Of a stretch of 64,000 nt of DNA, positions 28,804-36,621 are shown one piece after another. The translations under genes were made by a program, and so were the position numbers. The DNA lies in contig NZ_CP093341.1 of NCBI RefSeq assembly GCF_022637455.1, positions 1,488,001 to 1,552,000 of the forward strand, read 5' to 3'. The notes under the pieces are model-generated. The model did no database searches. It was given only the letters and a program-made list of their open reading frames with translations, and was not told where the DNA came from. The DNA is from Lysobacter sp. S4-A87 (GTDB lineage Bacteria; Pseudomonadota; Gammaproteobacteria; Xanthomonadales; Xanthomonadaceae). Each line of letters opens with the position of its first letter. The stretch's first letter is position 1.

Positions 28804-30222
28804 ATGAAGCCCCGCCTCCAAGCCACACTAGGACAACAGCTGGTGATGACACCGCAGCTGCGTCAGGCGATCCGCCTGCTGCAGTTGTCGGCAGTCGAGC
28901 TTGAAGCTGAACTGGCGGCGGCAGTGGAGAGCAATCCGCTGCTCGACTGGACCGAAGTCGCGATCAGCGTCACCAATGGCAACGGCGCAAGCGATTCGTC
29001 GTCGCATGAAGACAGCACCGAGCACCTGCCGCCCGAGGCCGAATGGGGCAGCAATGACGGCGAGCCGTGGTACGAGCGCATCGGCCCTGCCGACAGCGAC
29101 GACGACGCGCCGGTCGCCGAGCAGGTCGCCGAATCGGACACGCTGCACGACCACCTGCTGTGGCAGCTGCACCTGAGCCCGCTGTCGCCGCGCGACCGCC
29201 TGATCGGCGTGGCCCTGATCGAGGCCATCGACGATGACGGCTACCTGCGCGAGCCGCTGGACTCGATCGCCGCCTCGCTGGCGCCGTCGGTAGAGGCCAG
29301 CGAAGAAGAAATCACCACCGTGCTGCACCAGGTGCAGCAGTTCGACCCGGTCGGCGTCGGCGCCCGAAGCCTGGGCGAATGCCTGCGCCTGCAGCTGGCG
29401 CAGTTCGCCGTCGAGACACCGGGCAAGGCACTGGCCCACCAGCTGGCCAATGGCCCGCTGGAGCGACTGCCCAAGGTCGGCGTGGCCGGCCTGGCCAGCG
29501 AGATGCGCCTGGACCTGGGCGAGGTCGAGACGGCCGTACACCTGCTGCGCTCGCTCGATCCGCGCCCCGGCGCGCAGATCGGCGCGATCGCCAGCGACAC
29601 CTATATCGCCCCCGACCTGGTCATCTGGCGCCAGCATGGCCTGTGGCGGGTCGCCCTGGCCGACGGCATGCGCCCGCGCATCGCGATCCATCGTGGCTAC
29701 GAGAGCATGGTCCGCCATGCCAGTGGCAGCGACGCCAGCTACCTGCGCGGCCACCTGCAGGAAGCGCGCTGGCTGCTCAAGAGCCTGGAAGCGCGCGGCG
29801 AGACGCTGATCAAGGTCGCGCGCTGCCTGCTCAAGCAGCAGGCGGCGTTCCTCGAGTTCGGCGACAGCGCGCTGCGGCCGCTGACGCTGCGCGAGGTCGC
29901 AGGCGAGGTCGGCCTGCACGAATCCACCGTGTCGCGTGCGATCGCGCGCAAGTACGCGCGCACGCCGCGCGGCACCATTCCGCTGCGCGCGTTCTTCGCC
30001 TCGGGCATCGACACCGGCGCCGGCGGCGAGGCCTCCAGCACCGCGATCCAGTCCATGATCCGCCGCCTGATCGAGGCAGAGAACCCGCGCAAGCCCCTGT
30101 CCGACGCGCGCCTGGCGGAAACGCTCAAGGCAACAGGCGTGCCAGTGGCGCGGCGCACGGTCGCCAAGTACCGCGAAGCCATGAGCATCCCCTCCTCGCA
30201 GGATCGCGTACGCATCGGCTGA
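28804..30222 (+). CDS. rpoN: RNA polymerase sigma-54 factor
   Basis: A 472-residue sigma-54. Region I is the Gln/Leu-rich LRQAIRLLQLSAVELEAELA (from about 19) with ESNPLLDW. Region II is acidic (about 55-110), and the core-binding domain follows. The DNA-binding part has the helix-turn-helix REVAGEVGLHESTVSRAIARK and ends with the RpoN box VARRTVAKYREAM. The position after lptB and before hpf is the classic one. In Xanthomonads it can govern motility, pili and exopolysaccharide, but no strong -24/-12 site was seen in this window. Confidence 0.96.
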   Translation: MKPRLQATLGQQLVMTPQLRQAIRLLQLSAVELEAELAAAVESNPLLDWTEVAISVTNGNGASDSSSHEDSTEHLPPEAEWGSNDGEPWYERIGPADSDDDAPVAEQVAESDTLHDHLLWQLHLSPLSPRDRLIGVALIEAIDDDGYLREPLDSIAASLAPSVEASEEEITTVLHQVQQFDPVGVGARSLGECLRLQLAQFAVETPGKALAHQLANGPLERLPKVGVAGLASEMRLDLGEVETAVHLLRSLDPRPGAQIGAIASDTYIAPDLVIWRQHGLWRVALADGMRPRIAIHRGYESMVRHASGSDASYLRGHLQEARWLLKSLEARGETLIKVARCLLKQQAAFLEFGDSALRPLTLREVAGEVGLHESTVSRAIARKYARTPRGTIPLRAFFASGIDTGAGGEASSTAIQSMIRRLIEAENPRKPLSDARLAETLKATGVPVARRTVAKYREAMSIPSSQDRVRIG

Positions 30223-30232
30223 ACTGCGACGC

Positions 30233-30290
30233 GCGCGTTAACGCGCTGTGCACGAGTCATCGACACTTGATGGTTTCGGCCAAAACCATC
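30233..30290. other. Two hairpins after rpoN
   Basis: A 14-bp perfect palindrome gcgcgttaacgcgc (30233-30246) is followed by gatggttt/aaaccatc (30269-30276 with 30283-30290, 6-nt loop). They lie in the 180-bp rpoN-hpf gap and could attenuate read-through or stabilise the hpf leader. No T-run follows. Confidence 0.45.
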
Positions 30291-30402
30291 GGCGGATCAA
30301 GGCCTTCCGGGCCACATTGGCCAAACTGTGGATGCCGGCCACTTGCACATCGCACCGGTCGTGCCATCCTGTATTCCCGTTGCGACGTAAAGGAGGTCTC
30401 CG

Positions 30403-30729
30403 ATGCGTATCGAAACCTACGGCCAGCAGATCGAAGTCACACCGGCACTGCGTGACTACGTCGAAAGCAAGCTGGCCCGACTGGAACGGCATTGCGAACA
30501 GGCTTTCGACGTCCGCACACAGCTCAGCCTCGACAAACCCAATCATCGCGCCAAGGCCACCGTCAACATCGCCGGCCGCACCCTCCACGCCGACGCCGCT
30601 GCCATCGACATGTACGCAGCCATCGACCTGCTTTCCGACAAGCTCGACCGGCTGCTGAAGGAACACCGCAGCAAGGTCGTGGACCACCACCGCGGCGAGA
30701 GCGCCGCACGCAGCGACAGCTTCGGCTGA
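30403..30729 (+). CDS. hpf: Short-form ribosome hibernation promoting factor
   Basis: A 108-residue protein of the HPF/YfiA family that binds the small ribosomal subunit in resting cells. The fold is recognisable from MRIETYGQQIEVTPALRDYVESK with VNIAGRTLHADAAAIDMYAAID. The conserved basic helix KLDRLLKEHRSKV follows. It lacks the long C-terminal dimerisation domain. aaaggaggtctcc (30389-30401) gives a near-perfect ribosome site. It follows rpoN, as in most proteobacteria. Confidence 0.95.
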   Translation: MRIETYGQQIEVTPALRDYVESKLARLERHCEQAFDVRTQLSLDKPNHRAKATVNIAGRTLHADAAAIDMYAAIDLLSDKLDRLLKEHRSKVVDHHRGESAARSDSFG

Positions 30730-30742
30730 CACTTCCCACTCC

Positions 30743-30853
30743 ATGCCACTGGATGAATTGTCTGGCGCGACAGCGATCGCGCACCTGATCCAGCACACCT
30801 GTCCGCGCGGGCGCACGGCGCCCGCCGGACGATTGCGCCTGAGGCCCGCATGA
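30743..30853 (+). CDS. 36-codon ORF in the position of ptsN, possible relic
   Basis: The 36-residue frame starts at an ATG ([20 protein letters not shown]) and ends in TGA overlapping the hprK ATG (ATGA). In relatives this slot between hpf and hprK holds ptsN (EIIA-Ntr, about 150 residues), whose proteins typically start MPL-x-(D/E)-L. The visible ORF keeps that beginning and the coupling to hprK but lacks the rest, including the phosphorylated His. It may be an internally deleted ptsN, a leader ORF, or chance. The ribosome site is weak. Confidence 0.4.
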   Translation: MPLDELSGATAIAHLIQHTCPRGRTAPAGRLRLRPA

Positions 30854-31800
30854 GCACGAGCATCAGCGCAGGAGAATTGTTCGAACAACAACGCGATCGA
30901 CTCAGCCTGCGCTGGCTTGCCGGCCAGCAGGGCGACCGGCGCGTGCTCGAAGCGGTCAACACCGTGGCGCGTCGGCCGTCGCTCGCCGGCTATCTCAACG
31001 CGATCTATCCCAACAAGGTGCAGATCCTCGGCACCGAGGAGCTGGCCTGGCTCGACGCGCTCGACTCGCGCCTGCGCTGGGAGACGATCGAGAAGATCAT
31101 CCAGTTCCGTCCGCTGGCACTGGTCATCAGCAAGGACCAGCCCTGCCCGGAGGACCTGCGCATCGCAGCGCAGGAAAGCCAGACACCGCTGTGGGTTTCG
31201 CCGCGGCGCGGCCACGAACTGCTCAACCACCTGCAGTACCACCTCGCGCGCACGCTCGCGCCGCGGGTGACGCTGCACGGTGTCTTCATGGAAATCTATT
31301 CGATCGGCGTGCTGATCACCGGTGAGTCGGGCTCGGGCAAGAGCGAGCTGGCGCTGGAACTGGTCACGCGCGGCCATCGCCTGGTCGCTGACGACGCGCC
31401 GGAGTTCACCCAGATCGCCCCCGACGTGCTCGACGGCACCTGCCCGGAAATGCTGCAGGACCTGCTCGAAGTGCGCGGCCTGGGCGTGCTCAACATCCGC
31501 CAGATGTTCGGCGACACCGCGGTCAAGAACAACAAGTACCTGCGCCTGATCGTGCACCTGGCCAAGCCGATGACCGAGCCCAAGCCGATGGGCATCGAGC
31601 GCCTCACCGGCGACAGCGGCGTGCGCCGCGTGCTCGACCTGGACGTGCCGATGATCACCCTGCCCGTCATGCCCGGCCGCAACCTGGCCGTGCTGACGGA
31701 AGCGGCGACGCGCCTGCACAGCCTGCGCATGAAGGGGCTCGACCCGGCGGCGGCGTTCATCGCCCGCCACAGCAATTTCCTCGAACGCGGCGATTCCTGA
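30850..31800 (+). CDS. hprK: HPr kinase/phosphorylase
   Basis: A 316-residue bifunctional enzyme that phosphorylates or dephosphorylates HPr on a serine. The P-loop is GESGSGKSE (158-166). VADDAPEF follows, and the family signature is [20 protein letters not shown]. The N-terminal domain (about 1-130) is typical. The matching HPr (34479) keeps Ser46 in an AKSIMGVM block, so the pair is complete. In proteobacteria this system regulates rather than transports sugar. The start is coupled to the tiny upstream ORF. Confidence 0.95.
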   Translation: MSTSISAGELFEQQRDRLSLRWLAGQQGDRRVLEAVNTVARRPSLAGYLNAIYPNKVQILGTEELAWLDALDSRLRWETIEKIIQFRPLALVISKDQPCPEDLRIAAQESQTPLWVSPRRGHELLNHLQYHLARTLAPRVTLHGVFMEIYSIGVLITGESGSGKSELALELVTRGHRLVADDAPEFTQIAPDVLDGTCPEMLQDLLEVRGLGVLNIRQMFGDTAVKNNKYLRLIVHLAKPMTEPKPMGIERLTGDSGVRRVLDLDVPMITLPVMPGRNLAVLTEAATRLHSLRMKGLDPAAAFIARHSNFLERGDS

Positions 31801-31838
31801 TACGCCGCGCCACATCACGCCAGGACACGTCCCAGCCC

Positions 31839-32720
31839 ATGAGCGAAACCCCCACCCCCTCCCTGGTCATCGTCAGCGGCATGTCCGGATCGGGCAAGTC
31901 TGTGGCGCTCAAGACCTTCGAGGACATGGGCTATTTCTGCGTCGACAACCTGCCGGCCGACCTGCTGCCGCAGTTCGTCGCCAGCGTGCAGCGCGCCGAC
32001 GATGGCGCACCGGCCAAGCTCGCCGTCAGCATCGACGTGCGCAACCGCCACAGCGACCTGAGCAACATTCCCGACTGGCTGTCGGCGGTGGGCGCGCTCG
32101 GACTCGATCCGAAGCTGGTGTTCTTCGATGCCGGTGATGCCACCGTGCTCAAGCGCTACGCCGACACCCGTCGTCGCCACCCGCTGAGCCACCTGGGCCT
32201 GTCGCTGGCCGATGCGATCTCGCTGGAACGGCAGGTGCTCAAGCCGTTGCGCTCGATCGCAGATGCCGTGGTCGATACCAGCGAGCTCAATGTGCACCAG
32301 CTTCGCCGGCAGGTGATCACCGAGTTCTGCATCGGTGGCGATACCGGAATGTCGCTGCTGTTCGAATCGTTTGCCTACCGCCGCGGCGTCCCGGCCGATG
32401 CCGATTTCGTGTTCGATGCGCGGGCGCTGCCCAACCCGCATTGGGACCCGGTGCTGCGTCCGCTGTCCGGACGCGATGCCGCGATCCGCGCGTACCTGGA
32501 AGCGCAGCCGGACGTGAACCTGTTCGCCAACCAGATCAGCCAGTTCCTCGACACCTGGCTGCCGCGCCTGCATGTCGACAGTGCGCGCAGTTACGCCACC
32601 ATCGCCTTCGGCTGCACCGGCGGCCGCCATCGCTCGGTCTACCTGGCAGAACGCCTCGCCGAACACGCGCGCGAACAGGGCTGGGAAGAAGTCGCGGTGC
32701 ATCACCGCGAGCTGGACTGA
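31839..32720 (+). CDS. rapZ: RNase adapter protein RapZ (YvcJ/YhbJ family)
   Basis: A 293-residue P-loop protein. The Walker A is [12 protein letters not shown] (14-25), and [15 protein letters not shown] and the C-terminal [18 protein letters not shown] are RapZ signatures. In E. coli, RapZ guides RNase E to the GlmZ sRNA and controls glucosamine-6-phosphate synthesis. In other bacteria it is only known as an NTPase. Its place after hprK is standard. It is the last gene before an interruption of the cluster. Confidence 0.95.
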   Translation: MSETPTPSLVIVSGMSGSGKSVALKTFEDMGYFCVDNLPADLLPQFVASVQRADDGAPAKLAVSIDVRNRHSDLSNIPDWLSAVGALGLDPKLVFFDAGDATVLKRYADTRRRHPLSHLGLSLADAISLERQVLKPLRSIADAVVDTSELNVHQLRRQVITEFCIGGDTGMSLLFESFAYRRGVPADADFVFDARALPNPHWDPVLRPLSGRDAAIRAYLEAQPDVNLFANQISQFLDTWLPRLHVDSARSYATIAFGCTGGRHRSVYLAERLAEHAREQGWEEVAVHHRELD

Positions 32721-32756
32721 CGCGCACCATCCACGGATGTTGCTCTGCCGTCGTTC

Positions 32757-32786
32757 CCCGGGTGCGCTGCGCTTACCCGGGCTACG
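32757..32786 (-). repeat. REP-like element, family A, copy 4
   Basis: ccccggtgcgctgcgcttac and its continuation to gctacg is an inverted-orientation copy of family A. It is unpaired and lies 37 bp after rapZ. Confidence 0.75.
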
Positions 32787-32819
32787 GGTGGGCAATGGTG
32801 GGGGGCTGGAACTACCCAA

Positions 32820-32843
32820 CCCTCTCACGCAAGCGGGAGAGGG
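32820..32843. repeat. Intergenic hairpin, family B
   Basis: ccctctc (32820-32826) pairs with gagaggg (32837-32843), with an inner cgc/gcg. It is followed by ggcttt, like the copies at 1201 and 12838. A 170-bp stretch follows, to the next gene, in which I see nothing else. Confidence 0.5.
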
Positions 32844-33011
32844 GCTTTGACGCGGTGTCGCGGCGTGATGCCGTGAATCCTTCCTGACTTCGTGTCGCCG
32901 CGACCGGCCGTATCACGAAATATTTGCAGGTTACTTGCATCTGGCTTGCGTCGATGCGGATAGGGTCGCAGTTGCGTTGCCAAGCCGCGCGAATCCATCA
33001 CGGAGATGCCC

Positions 33012-33320
33012 ATGCAAATCCGCAACCTTCCATCGATGATCACGCTCGTTCTGGCCGCCGTGCTTGCCGCACCGGCGGCATTGGCCCAGCGCACTGAAAC
33101 GCCTGAGACGCCACCGCCCGAAACGACCCCGGACACGACACCAAAGCCGATGAGTTTCCAGGACATGGACGTCAATGCCGACAGCAAGGTGAGCAAGGAC
33201 GAAGCCGCCGTCGATGCCAGGCTGACCAGTCAGTTCGCCAAGGCCGATCGCAATGGCGACGGCCAACTTTCCGAAACCGAATATGCCGCCAGCCAACAGA
33301 GCGGCGCGAGCCAGTACTAG
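33012..33320 (+). CDS. Secreted EF-hand protein with Pro/Thr linker
   Basis: A 102-residue exported protein. The signal peptide has the hydrophobic core ITLVLAAVLAAPAALA, with cleavage before QRTE near 26. A linker of TPETPPPETTPD type follows, and then two EF-hand loops, DVNADSKVSKDEA and DRNGDGQLSETEY, the second with a textbook DxNxDG...E pattern. It probably binds calcium in the periplasm; function is unknown. I prefer the ATG at 33012 because ggag (33002-33005) is correctly spaced for it; the ATG at 33006 is too close. It lies inside an interruption of the conserved rapZ-PTS cluster. Confidence 0.8.
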   Translation: MQIRNLPSMITLVLAAVLAAPAALAQRTETPETPPPETTPDTTPKPMSFQDMDVNADSKVSKDEAAVDARLTSQFAKADRNGDGQLSETEYAASQQSGASQY

Positions 33321-33350
33321 TCGAGCCAATTACTAGCGAGGAGGCAAACC

Positions 33351-33629
33351 ATGAGATCGACCCTCTCCCATCCGATGATCGGCGCCCTCGCCCTGGCGCT
33401 CACGTCCGCGGCGCTGGCCCTGGGTGGCTGCCAGAAGACCGAAACCACCACGCCTGCGCCGATGGAAACACCACCGCCGGCCGAAACACCACCGCCTGAG
33501 ACGACCACCCCACCGGCAGACACCACCACGCCACCGGCGACGACCCCGGAGTCGGGCGCACCGACACCGCCGCCTGCCGAAGGCTCGGAAACCCCGCCGA
33601 AGGACGACACCACTCCGCCGTCGAAATGA
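33351..33629 (+). CDS. Pro/Thr-rich small lipoprotein
   Basis: A 92-residue protein with a lipoprotein signal: the hydrophobic stretch ends LALGGC, putting the lipidated Cys at 27. The whole mature part is low-complexity Pro/Thr/Glu (TPPPAETPPPETTTPPADTT and similar), with no folded domain. gaggagg (33340-33346) is a strong ribosome site. The composition matches the linker of the EF-hand protein immediately upstream. It may be an envelope spacer; function is unknown. Confidence 0.72.
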   Translation: MRSTLSHPMIGALALALTSAALALGGCQKTETTTPAPMETPPPAETPPPETTTPPADTTTPPATTPESGAPTPPPAEGSETPPKDDTTPPSK

Positions 33630-33680
33630 TGCCCCTGACATCGGCGGCGACCCACGCGGTCGCTCCGGCGATCGCCAACC

Positions 33681-33711
33681 GCGGCCCGCAGCGATGCGGG
33701 CCGCTTCTTTT
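33681..33711 (+). terminator. Intrinsic terminator after the lipoprotein gene
   Basis: A 9-bp perfect stem gcggcccgc/gcgggccgc with a 6-nt loop (agcgat) is followed by ttctttt. Confidence 0.85.
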
Positions 33712-33769
33712 CCGGCACTCTCCCGCTTCGGCTTATCGGTCACCGCAGACCGGGCCTGAACGTGCCCGA

Positions 33770-33884
33770 GCGTCGTCCGCCGGCCCTGGGATTGCGGAGC
33801 AGTGGGCCATGGATGGCCCACGCCCCGCGTAAAGCCAGGATGGCGTCCGCGGGGCGTAGCAATCCCAGGGCCGGCGGACGACGC
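33770..33884. repeat. Large composite inverted repeat with three-way-junction fold
   Basis: Two perfect 25-nt arms (33770-33794 and 33860-33884, beginning gcgtcgtccgccggccctgg) enclose two more perfect hairpins. One is gtgggccat/atggcccac (33802-33821). The other is gccccgcg/cgcggggc (33822-33829 with 33848-33855), with an inner gcca/tggc. It lies in the 352-bp gene-free gap between the lipoprotein gene (33629) and the EIIA gene (33982), where the only other element I see is the terminator at 33681. It contains no convincing ORF. It could be a structured RNA, a mobile miniature element, or a large REP-type repeat. Confidence 0.85.
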
Positions 33885-33981
33885 CGTCCCGACGCCGGTC
33901 GCTCATGGCAGCTCTCCTTTCATCGCGCCATCGACTTCACAGCGCTTCCGGCCCGTCACCCGGCTCTGCTAACTTGACGGC

Positions 33982-34374
33982 ATGGCCGTCGGCATCCTCC
34001 TGATCACCCATGAAGGCATAGGCAACGCGCTGATCGCGGTGGCCGGGCGCCTGTTGCGTCCGCTGCCGCTGCGGACCGAAGCACTGGAAGTACCGTTCGA
34101 CGGCGACCCCGACGCCCTGCTGCCATTGGCGAGCGCAGCACTGCGCCGCGTCGACGGCGGAGAAGGCGTACTGGTGTTGACCGACCTGTACGGCGCCACG
34201 CCCAGCAACCTCGCCGCCAAGGTCGCCCGACTGGGCACACCGGTCCGGCGCGTGTCCGCGCTGAGCCTGCCGATGCTGCTGCGGGTAATGAACTACGCCG
34301 ACCTGACCCTGGACGAGCTGCCCGCCGTGGCCGCCGCCGGAGCACGCAACGGCGTGATCGTGGATGAAGCATGA
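33982..34374 (+). CDS. PTS EIIA component, mannose family
   Basis: A 130-residue EIIA of the mannose/sorbose family. The phosphorylated residue is His10 in LLITHEGIG. VLVLTDLYGATPSNLAAKV is the conserved core. No EIIB, EIIC or EIID permease gene is near, so it very likely serves a regulatory phosphorelay with the adjoining HPr and EI rather than sugar uptake. Lone EIIA-Man genes before ptsH are standard in Xanthomonads and other proteobacteria. Confidence 0.93.
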   Translation: MAVGILLITHEGIGNALIAVAGRLLRPLPLRTEALEVPFDGDPDALLPLASAALRRVDGGEGVLVLTDLYGATPSNLAAKVARLGTPVRRVSALSLPMLLRVMNYADLTLDELPAVAAAGARNGVIVDEA

Positions 34375-34478
34375 GAAAGCACTTTGGAGCAGTACGAAAT
34401 GGAATGGCTTCGGCAGAGCAAGCGTGACCTGGCCCGGCGGGATCGCAACGGGCGCGCGACCGGATCGAGGAATCGGCG

Positions 34479-34748
34479 ATGATCGAACAAGAACTGACCG
34501 TCACCAATCGCCTCGGCCTGCATGCGCGCGCGACGGCCAAGCTCGTCCAGGCACTGTCGGGCTTCCGCAGCAGCGCCACGCTCACCGCCAAGGGTCGCGA
34601 AGTCAACGCCAAGAGCATCATGGGCGTGATGCTGCTCGCAGCCGGCCAGGGAACGCAGGTCAAGCTGCGGGTCGAAGGCGAGGACGAAGCCAGTGCCGCG
34701 CAGGCCGTGATCTCGCTGTTCGAGCGCCGCTTCGACGAAGATAGCTGA
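34479..34748 (+). CDS. ptsH: Phosphocarrier protein HPr
   Basis: An 89-residue HPr. His15 in NRLGLHARATAKLV receives phosphate from EI. Ser46 in NAKSIMGVMLLAAGQG is the HprK target. The start is ATG 34479 with a cgagg site upstream. The 104-bp gap after the EIIA gene holds no other gene that I accept. HPr passes phosphate to EIIA-Man here; EIIA-Ntr is not encoded in the usual place. Confidence 0.95.
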   Translation: MIEQELTVTNRLGLHARATAKLVQALSGFRSSATLTAKGREVNAKSIMGVMLLAAGQGTQVKLRVEGEDEASAAQAVISLFERRFDEDS

Positions 34749-34776
34749 CGCCCCGTCGCACCACCGGAGTAAAGGA

Positions 34777-36507
34777 ATGAGGCAGGAGTTCAACGGACAC
34801 GGTGCATCGCGCGGAAGCGCCCTCGGCCGCGCCCGTGTCCGCCTGCCGCACGTGCTCGAAGTACTCGAGGAGCACATTCCCGCCAAGGCGGTCGAAGCCG
34901 AAGTCGCGCGCCTGCACGCCGCCATCGCCACCGTCCGCAACGAGATGTTCGCACTGCGCGAGCGCCTGCATGGCGCACTGGTGCACGAGGTCGGCGAGTT
35001 CCTGGACCTGCACAGCCTGCTGCTCGACGACCCGGAACTGCTCAATGGCCTGGACGAACTGATCCGGACCGGCCGCTACTCCGCCGACTACGCCCTGCGC
35101 CTGCAGCGCGACCGCATCGCCTCGGTCTTCCAGGCCATGGACGATGCCTACTTCCGCAGCCGCGTCGACGACATCGACCAGGTCATCGGCCGCGTCCACG
35201 CCGCCCTCCACCGCCACGACAATGGCATCTCCGGCGTCGCCGGCGAGATCCTGGTCACCGACAACGTTGCCCCCGCCGAGCTGGTGCAACTGCAGGCGCA
35301 GGGGGTGATGGCCATCGTCACCACCAGCGGCAGCATCCTCTCGCACAGCGCGATCCTCGCGCGCAGCCTGCACCTGCCCTACGTGGTCGGCGCGGCGCAG
35401 GCGCTGCAGAAGATCAACGATGGCGACGTGCTTGCAGTCGACGGCGCCAGTGGCCGCGTGGTGCTGGAGCCCGACGCCAGCGACCTGCGCTCGCATCGCG
35501 GCCGCGTGCGCGAACTCGCGCGCGAGCGAAAGCAGCTGCACCGCCTGCGGCGCGAGCCGACCCGGACCATCGACGGCGTCGACATCAAGCTCTTCGCCAA
35601 TGCCGAATCGCGCGACGACGTCGCCGAAGCGCACGCACTGGGTGCGGCCGGCGTCGGCCTGTACCGCACCGAGTTCCTGTTCCTGCAGCGCAACGAGGTC
35701 CCGGACGAGGAAGAGCAGTTCCGCGTCTACCGCGATGTCGTGCTCGGCATGACCGGGCGCACGGTGACCATCCGCACGCTCGACCTGGGCGCCGACAAGG
35801 CCGACCGCACCGGGCTGGCCCTGCGCGACGAACCCAACCCGGCACTGGGCCTGCGTGGCGTGCGCCTGTCGCTGGCACGTTCGGGCCTGCTCGAGTCGCA
35901 GCTGCGCGCACTGGTCCGCGCATCCGGGTACGGTCCGCTGCGGATCCTGCTGCCGATGATCAGCAGCCGCGAGGAAGTGCGAGCGGTTCGCAGCATGCTC
36001 AAGCGCGTCACCGTGCAGTTGCGCGAGGAAGGCCACGAAGTGGCCGAACAGGTACCGCTGGGCGCGATGATCGAAGTGCCGGCGGCCGCGATCGCGCTTC
36101 CCACCTTCATCGGCGCGGTCGACTTCCTCTCGATCGGCACCAACGACCTGGTCCAGTACCTGCTCGCCGCCGACCGCAACAACGAAGCGCTGACCAACCT
36201 CTACACGCCATTGCATCCGGCCGTGATCCGCCTGGTCCGCGACGTGATCCGCCTGGGCGATGCGCGCGGCAAACCGGTGGCGGTCTGCGGGGAGATGGCC
36301 GGCGATCCGCACTTCGCGCCGATGCTGCTGGCACTGGGGCTGACCGAGTTCAGCCTGCACCCGGCGACGCTGCTGGAACTGCGGCGCACGATCCGCCATT
36401 GCAACCTGGGCCAGCTGAAGGCGAACGCGGCGGCACTGCTGCGTGCGCGCGATCGTTCGGCAATCGAAGCGTGGATTCACGACAACGCCCCTTCGCATCG
36501 CCCCTGA
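34777..36507 (+). CDS. ptsI: PTS phosphoenolpyruvate-protein phosphotransferase (EI)
   Basis: A 576-residue EI that takes phosphate from PEP and gives it to HPr. The active His190 lies in TTSGSILSHSAILARSLHLP. The PEP-binding half has GLYRTEFLFLQRNEVPDEEE, FLSIGTNDLVQYLLAADRNN and the Cys of VAVCGEMAGDP. There is no N-terminal GAF domain, so it is the classic form and not PtsP. ggagtaaagga lies before the ATG. It follows ptsH by 28 bp. Confidence 0.96.
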   Translation: MRQEFNGHGASRGSALGRARVRLPHVLEVLEEHIPAKAVEAEVARLHAAIATVRNEMFALRERLHGALVHEVGEFLDLHSLLLDDPELLNGLDELIRTGRYSADYALRLQRDRIASVFQAMDDAYFRSRVDDIDQVIGRVHAALHRHDNGISGVAGEILVTDNVAPAELVQLQAQGVMAIVTTSGSILSHSAILARSLHLPYVVGAAQALQKINDGDVLAVDGASGRVVLEPDASDLRSHRGRVRELARERKQLHRLRREPTRTIDGVDIKLFANAESRDDVAEAHALGAAGVGLYRTEFLFLQRNEVPDEEEQFRVYRDVVLGMTGRTVTIRTLDLGADKADRTGLALRDEPNPALGLRGVRLSLARSGLLESQLRALVRASGYGPLRILLPMISSREEVRAVRSMLKRVTVQLREEGHEVAEQVPLGAMIEVPAAAIALPTFIGAVDFLSIGTNDLVQYLLAADRNNEALTNLYTPLHPAVIRLVRDVIRLGDARGKPVAVCGEMAGDPHFAPMLLALGLTEFSLHPATLLELRRTIRHCNLGQLKANAAALLRARDRSAIEAWIHDNAPSHRP

Positions 36508-36621
36508 CAGCGTTCCATCCGTCCTCGCGAGTGATGCGAACTTGCCGGGCTGGGCTTTATTGCCCCCAGGGGCGATAATGCGCGCCATGAACACCTAGCC
36601 CTGTCGCGCCATCGTGGTGCG

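Noticed and set aside
30320-30375. A sigma-54 promoter before hpf (ttgcac near 30350)
   Set aside because: The -12-like ttgca is present but the required GG at the -24 position is not at the right distance.
34375-34478. An additional small gene between the EIIA and HPr genes
   Set aside because: Only frames running into ptsH in another phase are open, with no ribosome site or conserved start.
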